DNA from: Verrucomicrobia bacterium CG1_02_43_26
GTDB taxonomy: Bacteria > Verrucomicrobiota > Verrucomicrobiia > Opitutales > CG1-02-43-26
Direction: 5' to 3'
Assembly (NCBI GenBank): GCA_001872735.1
Contig: MNWT01000019.1
Span: 43,891-107,890, forward strand
DNA length: 64,000 nucleotides
The notes under the pieces are model-generated. The model ran no database searches. It saw nothing but the letters and a program-made list of their open reading frames with translations, and was not told where the DNA came from. The position numbers and the translations under genes are program-made. Of the stretch, positions 19,882-28,765 are shown piece after piece. How positions within the stretch are numbered: position 1 is the first letter of the stretch; each line of letters opens with the position of its first letter.

Positions 19882-21612
19882 TCAAGATTGTTTTGCGTAT
19901 AGTTCTTCGTAAAGGCCTTTCCCTTCGCATAGTAAGTCATGCGTGCCTTCTTCTATAATCTCACCACTTTTAAAGACAAAGATGCGGTCAGCGTGCTTGA
20001 TCGTGCTAAATCGATGGGCAATAATGATAACGGTTTTCCCTTTAAAGAGTTCCTCTAAAGCCTGTTGGATGAGTTGCTCGCTGTTGGCATCCAAGGCAGA
20101 TGTCGCTTCATCGAGTATCAATATTGGAGCATCCTTCAAAAAGGCACGCGCGAGAGCAATGCGTTGTTTCTGGCCTCCGGAAAGCATCGAGCCGTTTTCG
20201 CCTACCAGGGTATCATAACCATTCTCTAGCTCTAGGATGAAATGGTGCGCAAAGGCTCGTTTAGCCGCAGTCATCAATTCCTCATGAGAGGCGCTTGGTT
20301 TACCTACCAGAATGTTGTTATAAATCGTATCGTTAAATAAAACAGGATCTTGAGAAACCAAGGCGATATTTTGCCTTAAGTCTTTTAACCGCATGTCTTT
20401 TATATTTATACCATCAATTGTAATGGAGCCATTTCCTTCCGCTAAATCGTAAAAGCGGGGAATGAGATGGGCAAAAGTCGTCTTACCCGCGCCACTGGGG
20501 CCGACAAGGGCATAGGTCTTTTTAGCCGTTAAATGCACTGTAACGTCTCGCAACACAGGTGCCATCTCATAGGCAAAAGAGACATTCTTAAATTGAATAT
20601 TGCCCTCCAGTTTGCCCACAGGGTGGGGGACGGCAGGGTCATGAATCGTAATCGGTTCTTCTAAAATATTTTCTAGACGCTCCAAGCTGGCTAGACCTTG
20701 CTGCATCTCGCTATTTAACCGACCAAGTTTCTTGATGGGTTCATAGCTTAAATATAAAGCGCCCACAATGGATATAAAAACATCCGGCTCGATCTTGCTT
20801 TTGTAGGAATACCAAAAGGCCATGGCTACTCCAAAGGAAGCGATCACTTCAATGGAGGGAGATAAAATTGAAGTGTACTTTACAACTTTAAGAAAGCGTT
20901 CTCTTAATACATGGCATACGGCTTCGTAACGGCTGAGCTCGTATTCCTCTAAACAAAAGGATCTTATTTCTTTTACCGCACTTAGGTTTTGAGCCAGTCG
21001 GTGAGTCAACTCACTTGTCTGTTCTTGCATGGCTCGCGCTTTATTGCGCATTTTTATTCCTATGTAACGGATCGGTACAATGCAAAGGGGAATCGCTAAT
21101 ATAAAAATAATCAAAAAGACGACATCAGACTGTTGAAAACACATGTATACGATATAGCTGACCGCTCCCAACAGTGTAATGGGTTGCTTTAGGATCTCTT
21201 GTGAGGCGTTAATAATCGTCTGTTGCAGGATGGTTGTATCATTAGAAACACGTGATATCAAATCTCCCGGCTGTCTTTTATGGAAAAACGCAATCGGTAA
21301 ATTTTGTATCTTTGCGAATACCTTTATCCTCAACTGCTGTAGGATGTATTGCCCGCAATACGATAAATAATAGCTGTTTAAGAAATTCCCACCGGCTCTG
21401 AAAGCGCTGACGATAACCGGCAGGGTGCAAATCAAAGTCAACGTCATTACGCTGATCGCTTCGTTGCTAAATATTTTTGGGTAAAGGTAACGAATCAAAA
21501 CCGGTATGCCTAAGCCGGTAGACGCGCCATAAAAAATGCCAGCTAAAATGGCCAATATAAACGCCATTTTCACATCTTTGAGATAAACTAAGTAAGGAAA
21601 TAATTTTTTCAT
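19882..21612 (-). CDS. msbA: MsbA-like lipid A/LPS-core ABC exporter
   Basis: Flips lipid A-core across the inner membrane. From ATG 21612 the protein is 576 residues: six membrane segments (about 10-300), then an ATPase domain with GPSGAGKTTFAHLIPRFYD (Walker A), MLSGGQKQRIALARAFLKD (signature) and ILILDEATSALD (Walker B). Length and order match MsbA, and the neighbours (LpxL-heptosyltransferase fusion upstream, fucosyltransferase downstream) support an LPS role. The start overlaps the upstream stop as ATGA, implying translational coupling; a longer frame from 21669 would run inside that gene and is rejected. Other multidrug-type exporters share the architecture, so context carries part of the assignment. 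Confidence 0.86.
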   Translation of the reverse strand: MKKLFPYLVYLKDVKMAFILAILAGIFYGASTGLGIPVLIRYLYPKIFSNEAISVMTLTLICTLPVIVSAFRAGGNFLNSYYLSYCGQYILQQLRIKVFAKIQNLPIAFFHKRQPGDLISRVSNDTTILQQTIINASQEILKQPITLLGAVSYIVYMCFQQSDVVFLIIFILAIPLCIVPIRYIGIKMRNKARAMQEQTSELTHRLAQNLSAVKEIRSFCLEEYELSRYEAVCHVLRERFLKVVKYTSILSPSIEVIASFGVAMAFWYSYKSKIEPDVFISIVGALYLSYEPIKKLGRLNSEMQQGLASLERLENILEEPITIHDPAVPHPVGKLEGNIQFKNVSFAYEMAPVLRDVTVHLTAKKTYALVGPSGAGKTTFAHLIPRFYDLAEGNGSITIDGINIKDMRLKDLRQNIALVSQDPVLFNDTIYNNILVGKPSASHEELMTAAKRAFAHHFILELENGYDTLVGENGSMLSGGQKQRIALARAFLKDAPILILDEATSALDANSEQLIQQALEELFKGKTVIIIAHRFSTIKHADRIFVFKSGEIIEEGTHDLLCEGKGLYEELYAKQS

Positions 21613-23558
21613 TCTATGGAAGCAAGCTTTTCTAAAAGTGATAAAGTGGAATGAAACACACGTTCGCATGTTACATAATGGATCGGCATTCCACCACTTA
21701 GAGGGCAGTGATAGGGCTGCAAAATTATTTTCGGTGCATTAAAAACGGGACCTGTCCGCAGGGGATTAGTCGGGCCAAAAATCGCTATCACAGGTACACC
21801 TAAAGCGTTTGCTATATGCATTCCGCCAGTATCGTTACACACAACTACTTCGCAGGCTTGCATATACTTGGCAAACTGGAGCATGTTAGTCTCGCCTGCC
21901 AAGTCCTTTACGTTATGGGTGGGAAAACCGGTTGCTACATCTTTTGTGATGATAGCGTCTCGTATCGTTCCAAAAAGAAATATTCGGACACTTGGGTTAT
22001 GCTCGATTAATTTGTGTATTAAGGAACGCCAATACTCTACTGGCCAACGCTTTGAGGGATTGTTTTCCGTTCCACAGATGAGGCCTATATTCTCTCTTCC
22101 GCTATCCAAGGGTATTATATCAGGGATGTCTTCCAAGGATAGTTGCAGTGGGGATAATTCTAACTTTTCATCAAAACCAAAGTAATCAAAGCACTGCCGC
22201 CACACATCTGTCTGGTGCTCCATTGTTTCGTCTAACCCCTTGGGTATTTTCCAGGTATGGGTTAATAAAGGTCTGAGCTTTTTAGCACGCAGCATCCCGA
22301 AACGTTGAGGGCAACGCGTTAAAAAGGCTTCCATATCGCCGCGAAAGGAATTTGTAAATAAGAAGTAGGTATCAGGATATTGATTCCTTAACTGCCAGAA
22401 GGAGCGCCAGTAATTATTCTTATTTGGTAAAGAAATATAGTTTTCAGCAATCCCAAGCCGCTTTAGGAAAGGCATAAAGGCATCTTTTGCTATAAGGGTT
22501 ATTTCTGCGTCCGGCCTGCTCTTGCGCACCGCTCTTATTAACGGAATTGCCATGAGCACGTCACCTAACCAATTTGGCATCCGGAACCAAAAGCGTGTGG
22601 TTCGGGGGAGTTCTGTTTGGTTATAAAAGGCCTTTGTCTCCTCCAGCGCATTGCGTTTTATCTTTATCCCAAAGCGCTTACTCCACTCATTTTGTGTTCC
22701 CCAGCGATTATGTAGCCATAGCCAATCTCCACAATTTACTTCAGAGCTTCTCAATTTCTCCTCTAACCACTTGCCGGCCGCAAAAACAACGTTGTGAGAC
22801 TCACTGGAATCACAGTCAATTTTCTCAATATCAATCTCTGCCTGCCAAAAGCCTTTTCTATTGGTATAAGCTGCGTAAACATCAGCATTGAATTTTTTAG
22901 CCAATAGCCCTGGCAGCTCTGTTGAAGATGCTAACCGGCCCATAAAAGTTGTCAATATACCTTGATAGCCGGCATTTTGATCAAATAATACTGCCACAGC
23001 ACCACCGCTACGCAGGATCTCTATGGCTTCCGAAAACCCTTCTTTTCGGGACAACATCTTAACGCCGAATTTCGAGCGCGTCTCTCGAACCCATTGTTCT
23101 ATTGCCGCATTTTTCAAGGGGCGATAAATAGTACCCGTCTCTGGTATGGCAGCATCGGTCAAACAGGGGATCATCGATATAGCATCTGCGTGTGTAAAGT
23201 GGGGGATAACCACAACAATCGGTTTTTTACGCTCTGCTATATCCCTGAATGTAGTATAGAAACGATCTGCGAGGCTAAAGCTCTCTCGCATTCTTTTCTT
23301 ACTGAAGTAGGGGGACGCGAGCAAAAACATCCCAAGCTCTACAACAGATTGGCAGCTTCTTCTAGCTATTTTACGCCGCCAAGAGCTTTTCTTTTCCGGG
23401 AACGCGTGATGCAAGTTAGATAGAACCAAGCGTTTACGGCTACCTGGAATAGTATAGAGCAACCACCCGATTATTCCCGCTAATGCATGCGCTACAAATC
23501 GAGGCAAGTAGGCCAGTAAACTACCAAGAAATACTATTATATACTTCACCACTATCAA
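21609..23558 (-). CDS. Fused LpxL-type lipid A acyltransferase and heptosyltransferase
   Basis: A 649-residue two-enzyme protein. Residues 1-300 form a lysophospholipid-type acyltransferase of the LpxL/HtrB group: an N-terminal membrane helix, SNLHHAFPEK, the catalytic H-x4-D as HFTHAD (H120, D125), GTIYRPLKN, LFDQNAG and a late WLWLHNRW. Residues 322-649 form a GT9 heptosyltransferase resembling WaaF: RMPNWLGDVLMAIPLIRAV, GTENNPSKRWPVEYW and VVCNDTGGMHIANALGVPVIAIFGPTNP. These are normally separate proteins. The single uninterrupted frame, and translational coupling to msbA, argue against an assembly artefact. It is predicted to act at the cytoplasmic face of the inner membrane on Kdo-lipid A. 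Confidence 0.88.
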   Translation of the reverse strand: MIVVKYIIVFLGSLLAYLPRFVAHALAGIIGWLLYTIPGSRKRLVLSNLHHAFPEKKSSWRRKIARRSCQSVVELGMFLLASPYFSKKRMRESFSLADRFYTTFRDIAERKKPIVVVIPHFTHADAISMIPCLTDAAIPETGTIYRPLKNAAIEQWVRETRSKFGVKMLSRKEGFSEAIEILRSGGAVAVLFDQNAGYQGILTTFMGRLASSTELPGLLAKKFNADVYAAYTNRKGFWQAEIDIEKIDCDSSESHNVVFAAGKWLEEKLRSSEVNCGDWLWLHNRWGTQNEWSKRFGIKIKRNALEETKAFYNQTELPRTTRFWFRMPNWLGDVLMAIPLIRAVRKSRPDAEITLIAKDAFMPFLKRLGIAENYISLPNKNNYWRSFWQLRNQYPDTYFLFTNSFRGDMEAFLTRCPQRFGMLRAKKLRPLLTHTWKIPKGLDETMEHQTDVWRQCFDYFGFDEKLELSPLQLSLEDIPDIIPLDSGRENIGLICGTENNPSKRWPVEYWRSLIHKLIEHNPSVRIFLFGTIRDAIITKDVATGFPTHNVKDLAGETNMLQFAKYMQACEVVVCNDTGGMHIANALGVPVIAIFGPTNPLRTGPVFNAPKIILQPYHCPLSGGMPIHYVTCERVFHSTLSLLEKLASIE

Positions 23559-23617
23559 TTTTAGTTGAAAGGAGTATAAAAGGGAACTATCTTTTTTGGA
23601 AGCATTATTGTCGTTAA

Positions 23618-24571
23618 ATGATACGCGTTTTAGTCATCAAACCATCATCTCTTGGAGATATTATCCACGGGCTACAGGTTATCCAAAGCCTGAGAAACCA
23701 GTTAGGAAATGATGCACATGTCACGTGGGTCGCTCGAGATTGTTTTGCTGATTTTGTTGACGCCTGCGATACGGTAGACAAAACGCTCGTTTTCGAACGC
23801 AAGGGTGGTTTATTCGCCTTTATTTCTCTTATAAAACAAATTCGAAAAAACCCCTTCGATTACGTGCTCGACCTGCAAGGCTTGGCGCGTAGCGGTTTAC
23901 TAACCTTTTTTGCTAAAGGAAAACGTAAGCTTGTGCGCTCCGACGCGCGTGAATTTGCTCGTTTTGCATCGACTGAACGAGTTCTATTGCCGACTCAACA
24001 GCCAGCCCATGCGGTTGATATTCTTTTAGGCTTCCTGCAAAAACTGGATCTCAAGCCCGAGCTCTCTGCCTCCCTTTCTTTTTCTAAACTAGATTTACCC
24101 AAACCACATCAGCCGGATTTAGAGATTAAAAACCCCATCCTCATCTTTCCAGATAGCCGCCGCGCAGAAAAGGAATGGCCTTATTTCTCTGAATTAACGA
24201 GACTCTTGCTGGAAAACTGCCCCAATCAACACATTATCTGGCTAGGACAAAAAAAAATCCCTGCCGATCCAAACTGGCCCAAACCCCATTTTCTTAACTG
24301 GATCGGTAAAACAGATCTCCTTGATATCATCCCCCTGATTAACCAATCGGCCTTAGTGATCTGTAATGATAGCGGCCCAATGCACCTCGCTGCTGCTATG
24401 GGAAAAACTGTTTTGACCCTCTTTGGCCCAACTTCGCCCAAACAATACGGCCCCTATCCCTTGAATAACCCGAATCACCACATACTGACCGCAGAAAATG
24501 GTAACCTGGCCCGCCTAGGGCCCGATACGGTATTCGAAAAGGTTGCAGAAATCATTAAGTGTTGCCCCTAA
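23618..24571 (+). CDS. waaC: Heptosyltransferase I-like GT9 glycosyltransferase
   Basis: Adds heptose to the LPS inner core. The 317-residue protein starts MIRVLVIKPSSLGDIIHGLQ, the typical WaaC opening. It continues with YVLDLQGLARSGLLTF, PDSRRAEKEWP and VICNDSGPMHLAAAMGKTVLTLFGPTSP, the ADP-heptose-binding region of GT9. It is divergent from the acyltransferase-heptosyltransferase fusion, with 59 bases between starts that must hold both promoters. The gene symbol rests on similarity of the N-terminus to WaaC rather than WaaF. Its stop overlaps the convergent orphan by four bases. Confidence 0.85.
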   Translation: MIRVLVIKPSSLGDIIHGLQVIQSLRNQLGNDAHVTWVARDCFADFVDACDTVDKTLVFERKGGLFAFISLIKQIRKNPFDYVLDLQGLARSGLLTFFAKGKRKLVRSDAREFARFASTERVLLPTQQPAHAVDILLGFLQKLDLKPELSASLSFSKLDLPKPHQPDLEIKNPILIFPDSRRAEKEWPYFSELTRLLLENCPNQHIIWLGQKKIPADPNWPKPHFLNWIGKTDLLDIIPLINQSALVICNDSGPMHLAAAMGKTVLTLFGPTSPKQYGPYPLNNPNHHILTAENGNLARLGPDTVFEKVAEIIKCCP

Positions 24572-25101
24572 TTATCCCAAAAATCAGGAATTTTCCCTTC
24601 TTTACGCAAGTCATCCAGAACATCTCCAGGTGGCTTTTTATAGGTAATTTTTCCATCTTTCACGATTTTATTCTGTTTTAATGCTATTCGCTCTATTCGC
24701 CTTATCTTACGTTGCTTTTCAGAAGTCTCCATTCGATTCCGATGAAGCCCTATTGCTTGGGTCTGCATATTCTCATCCGACAAGTCTTCCATCGGAATCA
24801 TCTGTTTTCTTTCTTTGCGGATATAATTGGCTAATTTGGGCTCATTTTTGCAAACCTTCTCCCACGGCGTCATTTTTTTATCAAACTCCTCTTTAGAAAT
24901 AATTTTAATTTCTTTTTCGATTTTGAATTCAAATAATTTTTTGCCTTCGTTAAGCTCTTTAAAATCTAACGATTTCTTTTTTCCTCCCTTTTTATGCTGA
25001 ATGTCTCTTTTATCCTTAAGTGCATTCTCTTTATTAACAATTATTTGAGAATTAAATGTCTGTTGATTTAAGGGGTTAATGTCCTTTGGGATCTTGTTCA
25101 T
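24568..25101 (-). CDS. Basic, lysine-rich hypothetical protein
   Basis: Not recognised. About 177 residues from ATG 25101; an upstream TTG at 25134 would add 11. The product is very rich in Lys, Glu and Asn. It contains GGKKKS and RKIRRIERIALKQNK basic patches and a final acidic-proline segment PPGDVLDDLRKEGKIPDFW. No signal peptide or membrane helix. It resembles the lysine-rich orphan at 3055 in composition and in opening with MNKI, but no convincing alignment was seen. AT-rich with a poor ribosome-binding site. Probably an accessory gene. Confidence 0.6.
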   Translation of the reverse strand: MNKIPKDINPLNQQTFNSQIIVNKENALKDKRDIQHKKGGKKKSLDFKELNEGKKLFEFKIEKEIKIISKEEFDKKMTPWEKVCKNEPKLANYIRKERKQMIPMEDLSDENMQTQAIGLHRNRMETSEKQRKIRRIERIALKQNKIVKDGKITYKKPPGDVLDDLRKEGKIPDFWDN

Positions 25102-25299
25102 AACGGGAATAAGATAATCTCTAAAATCAAGCAAATCAAGTATGAATCTGTTACGCGGCTCATTTCATGGTTTAGATATAAGATAATCTAACAAACGTTA
25201 CTTTCTTGTCTTACACCAAATTTATAACAATAAACCTCTGTAAATCCTCATCAGCCGGATCAATTTTTCATTCTTTTCAACACACGCTGAACCGCCACT

Positions 25300-25455
25300 T
25301 TGAAATCGGTAAACCAGCCCTGTATCCCAGAAATAAAACCTATAGAGCAAACGAATCTTCCAATTATCCAGGAAGTAACGCAAGAGAGCATAAAAAATCA
25401 TCTCCAAAAGACGGCCGAGACACTAGAGGATTTTTTAGTTAACGGTAATTTTTAA
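25300..25455 (+). CDS. Possible small protein or gene remnant
   Basis: A 51-codon frame from TTG 25300 to TAA 25453-25455. Its residues look protein-like and amphipathic: QPCIPEIKPIEQTN followed by VTQESIKNHLQKTAETLEDF. There is no clear ribosome-binding site, and a stop codon 12 bases upstream in frame ends any longer reading. It could be the C-terminal remnant of a lost accessory gene, a small protein, or chance. Overlapping frames on both strands look less protein-like. Confidence 0.25.
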   Translation: MKSVNQPCIPEIKPIEQTNLPIIQEVTQESIKNHLQKTAETLEDFLVNGNF

Positions 25456-25478
25456 AGTACTTAAAACTGCTTTTTTAG

Positions 25479-25512
25479 AAGAACCCCTTTTTTGATCAAG
25501 AAAGAGGTTCTT
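25479..25512. repeat. 34-base near-perfect palindrome
   Basis: AAGAACCCCTTTTTTGA and its opposite arm meet at a central GATC, with one mismatch and one possible G-U pair across 17 positions. There is no loop, so it suits a protein-binding site better than a terminator. It lies about 105 bases upstream of the nucleotidyltransferase start at 25617 and could act in its control. Confidence 0.45.
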
Positions 25513-25616
25513 GCATTTTGGGTTCTCCCATATCGACAGTATTGTACTATACTGTGGCCGCTTCGTTTTTGCATTTAGATTGAGATTTGCTTAAAATTTC
25601 TTTTTTATAGGCTTAC

Positions 25617-26519
25617 ATGGAATTAACGCTCGTCATCATGGCCGCCGGTGTTGGAAGTCGTTACGGTGGTTTAAAACAATTAGATGCCATCGGCTCTTGC
25701 GGCGAAACGATCCTCGAATACTCGCTCTATGATGCCTACAAGGCTGGTTTTAACCATGTTGTATTTGTTATTCGTAAGGAAACGGAAGACCTTTTTAAAA
25801 CAAAAGTGCTCCCTAGGCTCCCTAAAGCACTTACGGTTCAATTTGCGCATCAAGAGCTTCATTCTTGTATGCCAGAGGGGCTTAGCGTCCCTGTTGATCG
25901 TACTAAACCATGGGGGACAGGCCACGCACTTTTGGTAGCAAAGGATAAGGTGCAAGGCTCCTTTGCTGTTATTAATGCTGACGACTATTACGGCCCTCAA
26001 GCTTTCCAACTATTGGCAACGTTTCTCAAGGCCAACCACACCGATTATGCCATGGTTGGTTACCCGCTAAAAAATACGCTTTCAAAAAATGGTTACGTCT
26101 CCCGTGGCCTTTGCCAGATATCAGAAGAGAGTAATCTCTTGTCTGTAAAAGAGCTCACGCACATAGAATCCATTGCAACAGGCGCGATTCTTTATACGGA
26201 TGAAAATAAAAAAAAGCACCCCCTCACGGGCAACGAATTGGTCTCTATGAACTGTTGGGGCTTTCAAAGCAAAGTATTCCAGGCTCTTCAAGAAGGCTTC
26301 ACTCATTTTCTGAAAACAGCAGAGCATCCCGAAAAAGACGAATTTTACCTACCATTTCTCGTAGACCAGCTTATACAGAAGGGCCAAGCCTCGGTATCCG
26401 TTCTCAAAAGCACAGATCCTTGGTATGGGGTGACTTACCCCGAAGATAAGCATTGGGTATGCTCAGAAATCAAAAAGCTCTCTCAGTCCAACCTGTACCC
26501 ACAGCCACTTTGGCCCTAG
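25617..26519 (+). CDS. NDP-sugar nucleotidyltransferase-like protein
   Basis: Sugar-1-phosphate nucleotidyltransferase fold. The 300-residue protein has the nucleotide-binding loop LVIMAAGVGSRYGGLKQLD near the N-terminus. PWGTGHALLVAKD and FAVINADDYYGP follow, with the Asp pair expected to bind the metal, then the NCWGFQSKVF segment and PWYGVTYPEDK near the end. It belongs to the stand-alone group in which the sugar substrate is usually unknown. The gene stands by itself upstream of the TrpR-like operon. Likely role: activation of a sugar for surface or storage polysaccharide. Confidence 0.8.
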   Translation: MELTLVIMAAGVGSRYGGLKQLDAIGSCGETILEYSLYDAYKAGFNHVVFVIRKETEDLFKTKVLPRLPKALTVQFAHQELHSCMPEGLSVPVDRTKPWGTGHALLVAKDKVQGSFAVINADDYYGPQAFQLLATFLKANHTDYAMVGYPLKNTLSKNGYVSRGLCQISEESNLLSVKELTHIESIATGAILYTDENKKKHPLTGNELVSMNCWGFQSKVFQALQEGFTHFLKTAEHPEKDEFYLPFLVDQLIQKGQASVSVLKSTDPWYGVTYPEDKHWVCSEIKKLSQSNLYPQPLWP

Positions 26520-26566
26520 GCAGTTAGATTCCTTTTTGAGAGAAAGTAAAAATAATACTTTACTTT

Positions 26567-26624
26567 TCAGTGAATCACTGAGATAATGTAATAACAAACT
26601 ATTACAGTAGTATTCTATTACAGT
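26567..26624 (+). promoter_or_regulatory. Candidate operators upstream of the TrpR-like operon
   Basis: Just before the regulator's start codon lie three repeat elements. There is a perfect 15-base palindrome TCAGTGAATCACTGA (26567-26581) and an inverted repeat GTAATA/TATTAC (26588-26605). A 10-base direct repeat CTATTACAGT occurs twice (26599-26608 and 26615-26624). This density suggests autoregulation by the TrpR/YerC-like protein encoded next. The sites do not match the E. coli trp operator. Confidence 0.5.
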
Positions 26625-26625
26625 T

Positions 26626-26913
26626 ATGAAAAACCTTGAAAAAGATCTCTATAAAGCAATTACCAAACTTGATTCCGTTGAGGAGTGTTTTGCATTTTTT
26701 CGCGATCTCTGCACACCTGCAGAAATAGAAGCTATGAAGGGGCGTTGGCAGGTTGCCCAGATACTTGAGGAGGGCAAGCTTTCGTATCGAGACATACATC
26801 ATGAGACCGGCGTCAGTATCGCCACCATCGGCCGTGTCGCTCGCTTCCTTAATCAGGAAAACTATAAGGGCTACCGAACTGTTCTCGATAAAATAAAAAA
26901 CAAGCCATCATGA
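26626..26913 (+). CDS. TrpR/YerC-family transcriptional regulator
   Basis: Predicted DNA-binding repressor. The 95-residue helical protein has the TrpR/YerC layout: DSVEECFAFFRDLCTPAEI, then RWQVAQILEEGKLSYRDIH and the helix-turn-helix GVSIATIGRVARFLN at about residues 65-80. TrpR uses tryptophan as corepressor; the ligand of YerC/YecD relatives is less certain. Its stop overlaps the next gene's start as ATGA, tying it to a TrpXYZ-type importer. The repeats directly upstream of its start are likely operators. Confidence 0.85.
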   Translation: MKNLEKDLYKAITKLDSVEECFAFFRDLCTPAEIEAMKGRWQVAQILEEGKLSYRDIHHETGVSIATIGRVARFLNQENYKGYRTVLDKIKNKPS

Positions 26914-27893
26914 AACAATATATCATTTTCTTTTCTTTCCTATTAACGCTGTCTGTCTCTCTTTTTGGTAACACAAATGAACAAAAAAAACAGGTTACGA
27001 TTGCTATCAGTCAAATTGTGGAGCACCCGGCGCTTGATGCTACGCGTGCGGGCATAGTAGATGAGTTGAGTGAATTTGCGGAACGTGAGGGTGTTGAGTA
27101 TCGTTTCTTTTTTGAATCGGCTCAGGGGCAGACGTTGATCTCATCCCAAATTGCTCAAAAGTTTGCGGGCATGCGCCCGGATGTCATTGTAGCGATTCCC
27201 ACGACAGCTGCCCAAGCCGCTGCTGCTGCTACTTCTCGAAACAAGGTGCCTGTTGTATTTAGTTCTGTAACCGATCCGTTAAAAGCGGGGCTCGTGAAAT
27301 CGATTGAAAATCCGGGGCGTAACATCACAGGTGTATCAAACTTCATTCCTGCAGAGCCGCAGATTGAATTTTTCAAAACAGTGCTGCCAAATTTAAAGTC
27401 TATTGGTATTGTTTATAATCCAAGTGAAGTAAATTCTGTTGAACTCGTGAATATTTTTAAGGAATCTGCAAAAAAATATGGTATAATTGTCGAAACAGCT
27501 CCGGCAATGTTAACAACAGAGGTAGGTTTAGCAGCATCCGCTTTAACAAGCAAGGTAGACGCACTCTTTGTCACTAATGACAATACGGCGTTGTCTGCAT
27601 TTGATTCTGTTGTACGCGAGGGCAACAAGGCAGGTATACCTGTATTCGTGAGTGATGTAGATGTTGTAGAGCGTGGAGCTTTGGCAGCATATGGTCCAAA
27701 TCAATACGAGTTGGGTCGCCAAACCGCTAAAATGATTCTAAAAGTTATTAATGGCAACGATCCCGCCGGCATACCGGTTGAGTTTCCTGATGCTGCCGAA
27801 ATATGGATCAATCTGGATGCGGCTAAAAAAATCAATCTTACACTTCCACAAGAGGTTATTCAAAACGCTGATGTTGTCCTTGGGCAAAGTTAA
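26910..27893 (+). CDS. ABC importer substrate-binding protein, TrpX-like
   Basis: Extracytoplasmic binding protein of the ABC_sub_bind family. The 327-residue precursor has a signal peptide (residues 1-20, hydrophobic core IIFFSFLLTLSVSLFG). The mature part reads VTIAISQIVEHPALDATRAG, then DVIVAIPTTAAQAAAAAT, VPVVFSSVTDPLKAGLV and GRNITGVSNF, as in TrpX-like proteins of Gram-positive and some Gram-negative bacteria. Genes for permease and ATPase follow, and the regulator overlaps it upstream. Tryptophan as substrate is inferred from the TrpR-like neighbour and family; other aromatic amino acids are possible. Confidence 0.85.
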   Translation: MKQYIIFFSFLLTLSVSLFGNTNEQKKQVTIAISQIVEHPALDATRAGIVDELSEFAEREGVEYRFFFESAQGQTLISSQIAQKFAGMRPDVIVAIPTTAAQAAAAATSRNKVPVVFSSVTDPLKAGLVKSIENPGRNITGVSNFIPAEPQIEFFKTVLPNLKSIGIVYNPSEVNSVELVNIFKESAKKYGIIVETAPAMLTTEVGLAASALTSKVDALFVTNDNTALSAFDSVVREGNKAGIPVFVSDVDVVERGALAAYGPNQYELGRQTAKMILKVINGNDPAGIPVEFPDAAEIWINLDAAKKINLTLPQEVIQNADVVLGQS

Positions 27894-27902
27894 CTAATTA
27901 TC

Positions 27903-28754
27903 ATGAATGTCTTACAACTCTTTGGCGCATTAGAACTCGGGCTTATTTATGGGATCGTTGCCCTGGCGGTTTATTTAACGTTTCGGGTGATCGATTTTAG
28001 GGATCTTACCGTAGATGGCTCACTGCCACTGGGAGCAGCGGTCTCTGCCATACTCATTATAAATGGTTATAACCCTTGGCTAGCATTGATCGCTTCGGGT
28101 ATTGCCGGGGGAGTCGCCGGGTGGATAACGGGCGTTCTCAGCACACGTTTCAAAATAATGCCGCTGCTGGCGGGTATATTGACAATGACGGCTCTCTATT
28201 CCGTTAACATACGCATCATGGGGCGCCCTAACATCGCTTTACTCAACGATGAAACCATTTTTACGCATTCGAGTAACCCGATTATTATAACGCTCATAAT
28301 CGTCTTAGTCGTCAAGGCTGCGATCATCTATTTAATGAACACGCAATACGCGCTTGGTCTACGCGCCATTGGTAAAAACCCACGGGTTTCTAGAGCCATG
28401 GGAGTGCGTGTAGGCTTTGGTATCAAAACTGTTCTTGCTGTCAGTAATGGTCTTGTTGCCTTAGCGGGTGGGCTGCTAGCACAGTTACAAGGGTTTGCAG
28501 ATGTTTCCATGGGATTAGGCACACTGGTCGTTGGCTTGGTAGCAATTATCCTAGGGGAAAAGATTTTTAGAAATTTTTCCATCTCGGGTCTGCTTGTTAG
28601 CTGTCTTGTAGGTTCCATAATATATCGCTTGGCAATTTCATTTGCGTTAAACACACACCTGTTTGGCATGAAGGCATCAGACCTCAATCTCATAACGGCC
28701 GTCATTATCATTGTAACGATGATCCTCCCGGGTCTTAAAAAAAGAAAATCTTAA
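27903..28754 (+). CDS. ABC importer permease, TrpY-like
   Basis: The 283-residue inner-membrane permease belongs to the BPD_transp_2 (branched-chain/ribose-like) group, with about eight hydrophobic segments. Recognisable segments include YLTFRVIDFRDLTVDGS near the N-terminus, LGLRAIGKNPRVSRAMG in the cytoplasmic loop expected to contact the ATPase, and VGLVAIILGEKIF. It begins nine bases after the binding protein and ends 11 bases before the ATPase. A single permease gene implies a homodimer. Confidence 0.86.
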   Translation: MNVLQLFGALELGLIYGIVALAVYLTFRVIDFRDLTVDGSLPLGAAVSAILIINGYNPWLALIASGIAGGVAGWITGVLSTRFKIMPLLAGILTMTALYSVNIRIMGRPNIALLNDETIFTHSSNPIIITLIIVLVVKAAIIYLMNTQYALGLRAIGKNPRVSRAMGVRVGFGIKTVLAVSNGLVALAGGLLAQLQGFADVSMGLGTLVVGLVAIILGEKIFRNFSISGLLVSCLVGSIIYRLAISFALNTHLFGMKASDLNLITAVIIIVTMILPGLKKRKS

Positions 28755-28765
28755 TAGGTACACCC

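Larger units (their letters stand above)
25102..25616. other. Gene-poor stretch of about 500 bases
   Basis: No recognisable gene. It contains a short plausible reading frame at 25300-25455 and a 34-base near-perfect palindrome at 25479-25512, both listed separately. Codon patterns elsewhere look degraded, with frames broken by stops, so a decayed gene is possible. No tRNA or repeat was seen. Confidence 0.5.

Noticed and set aside
21613..21669. Longer N-terminus for the MsbA-like exporter
   Set aside because: It would lie within the upstream gene; ATG 21612 gives an ATGA overlap and normal MsbA length.
25206..25442. 78-codon plus-strand frame and a 61-codon minus-strand frame in the gap
   Set aside because: Composition is unlike a folded protein and they overlap each other; neither has a ribosome-binding site.
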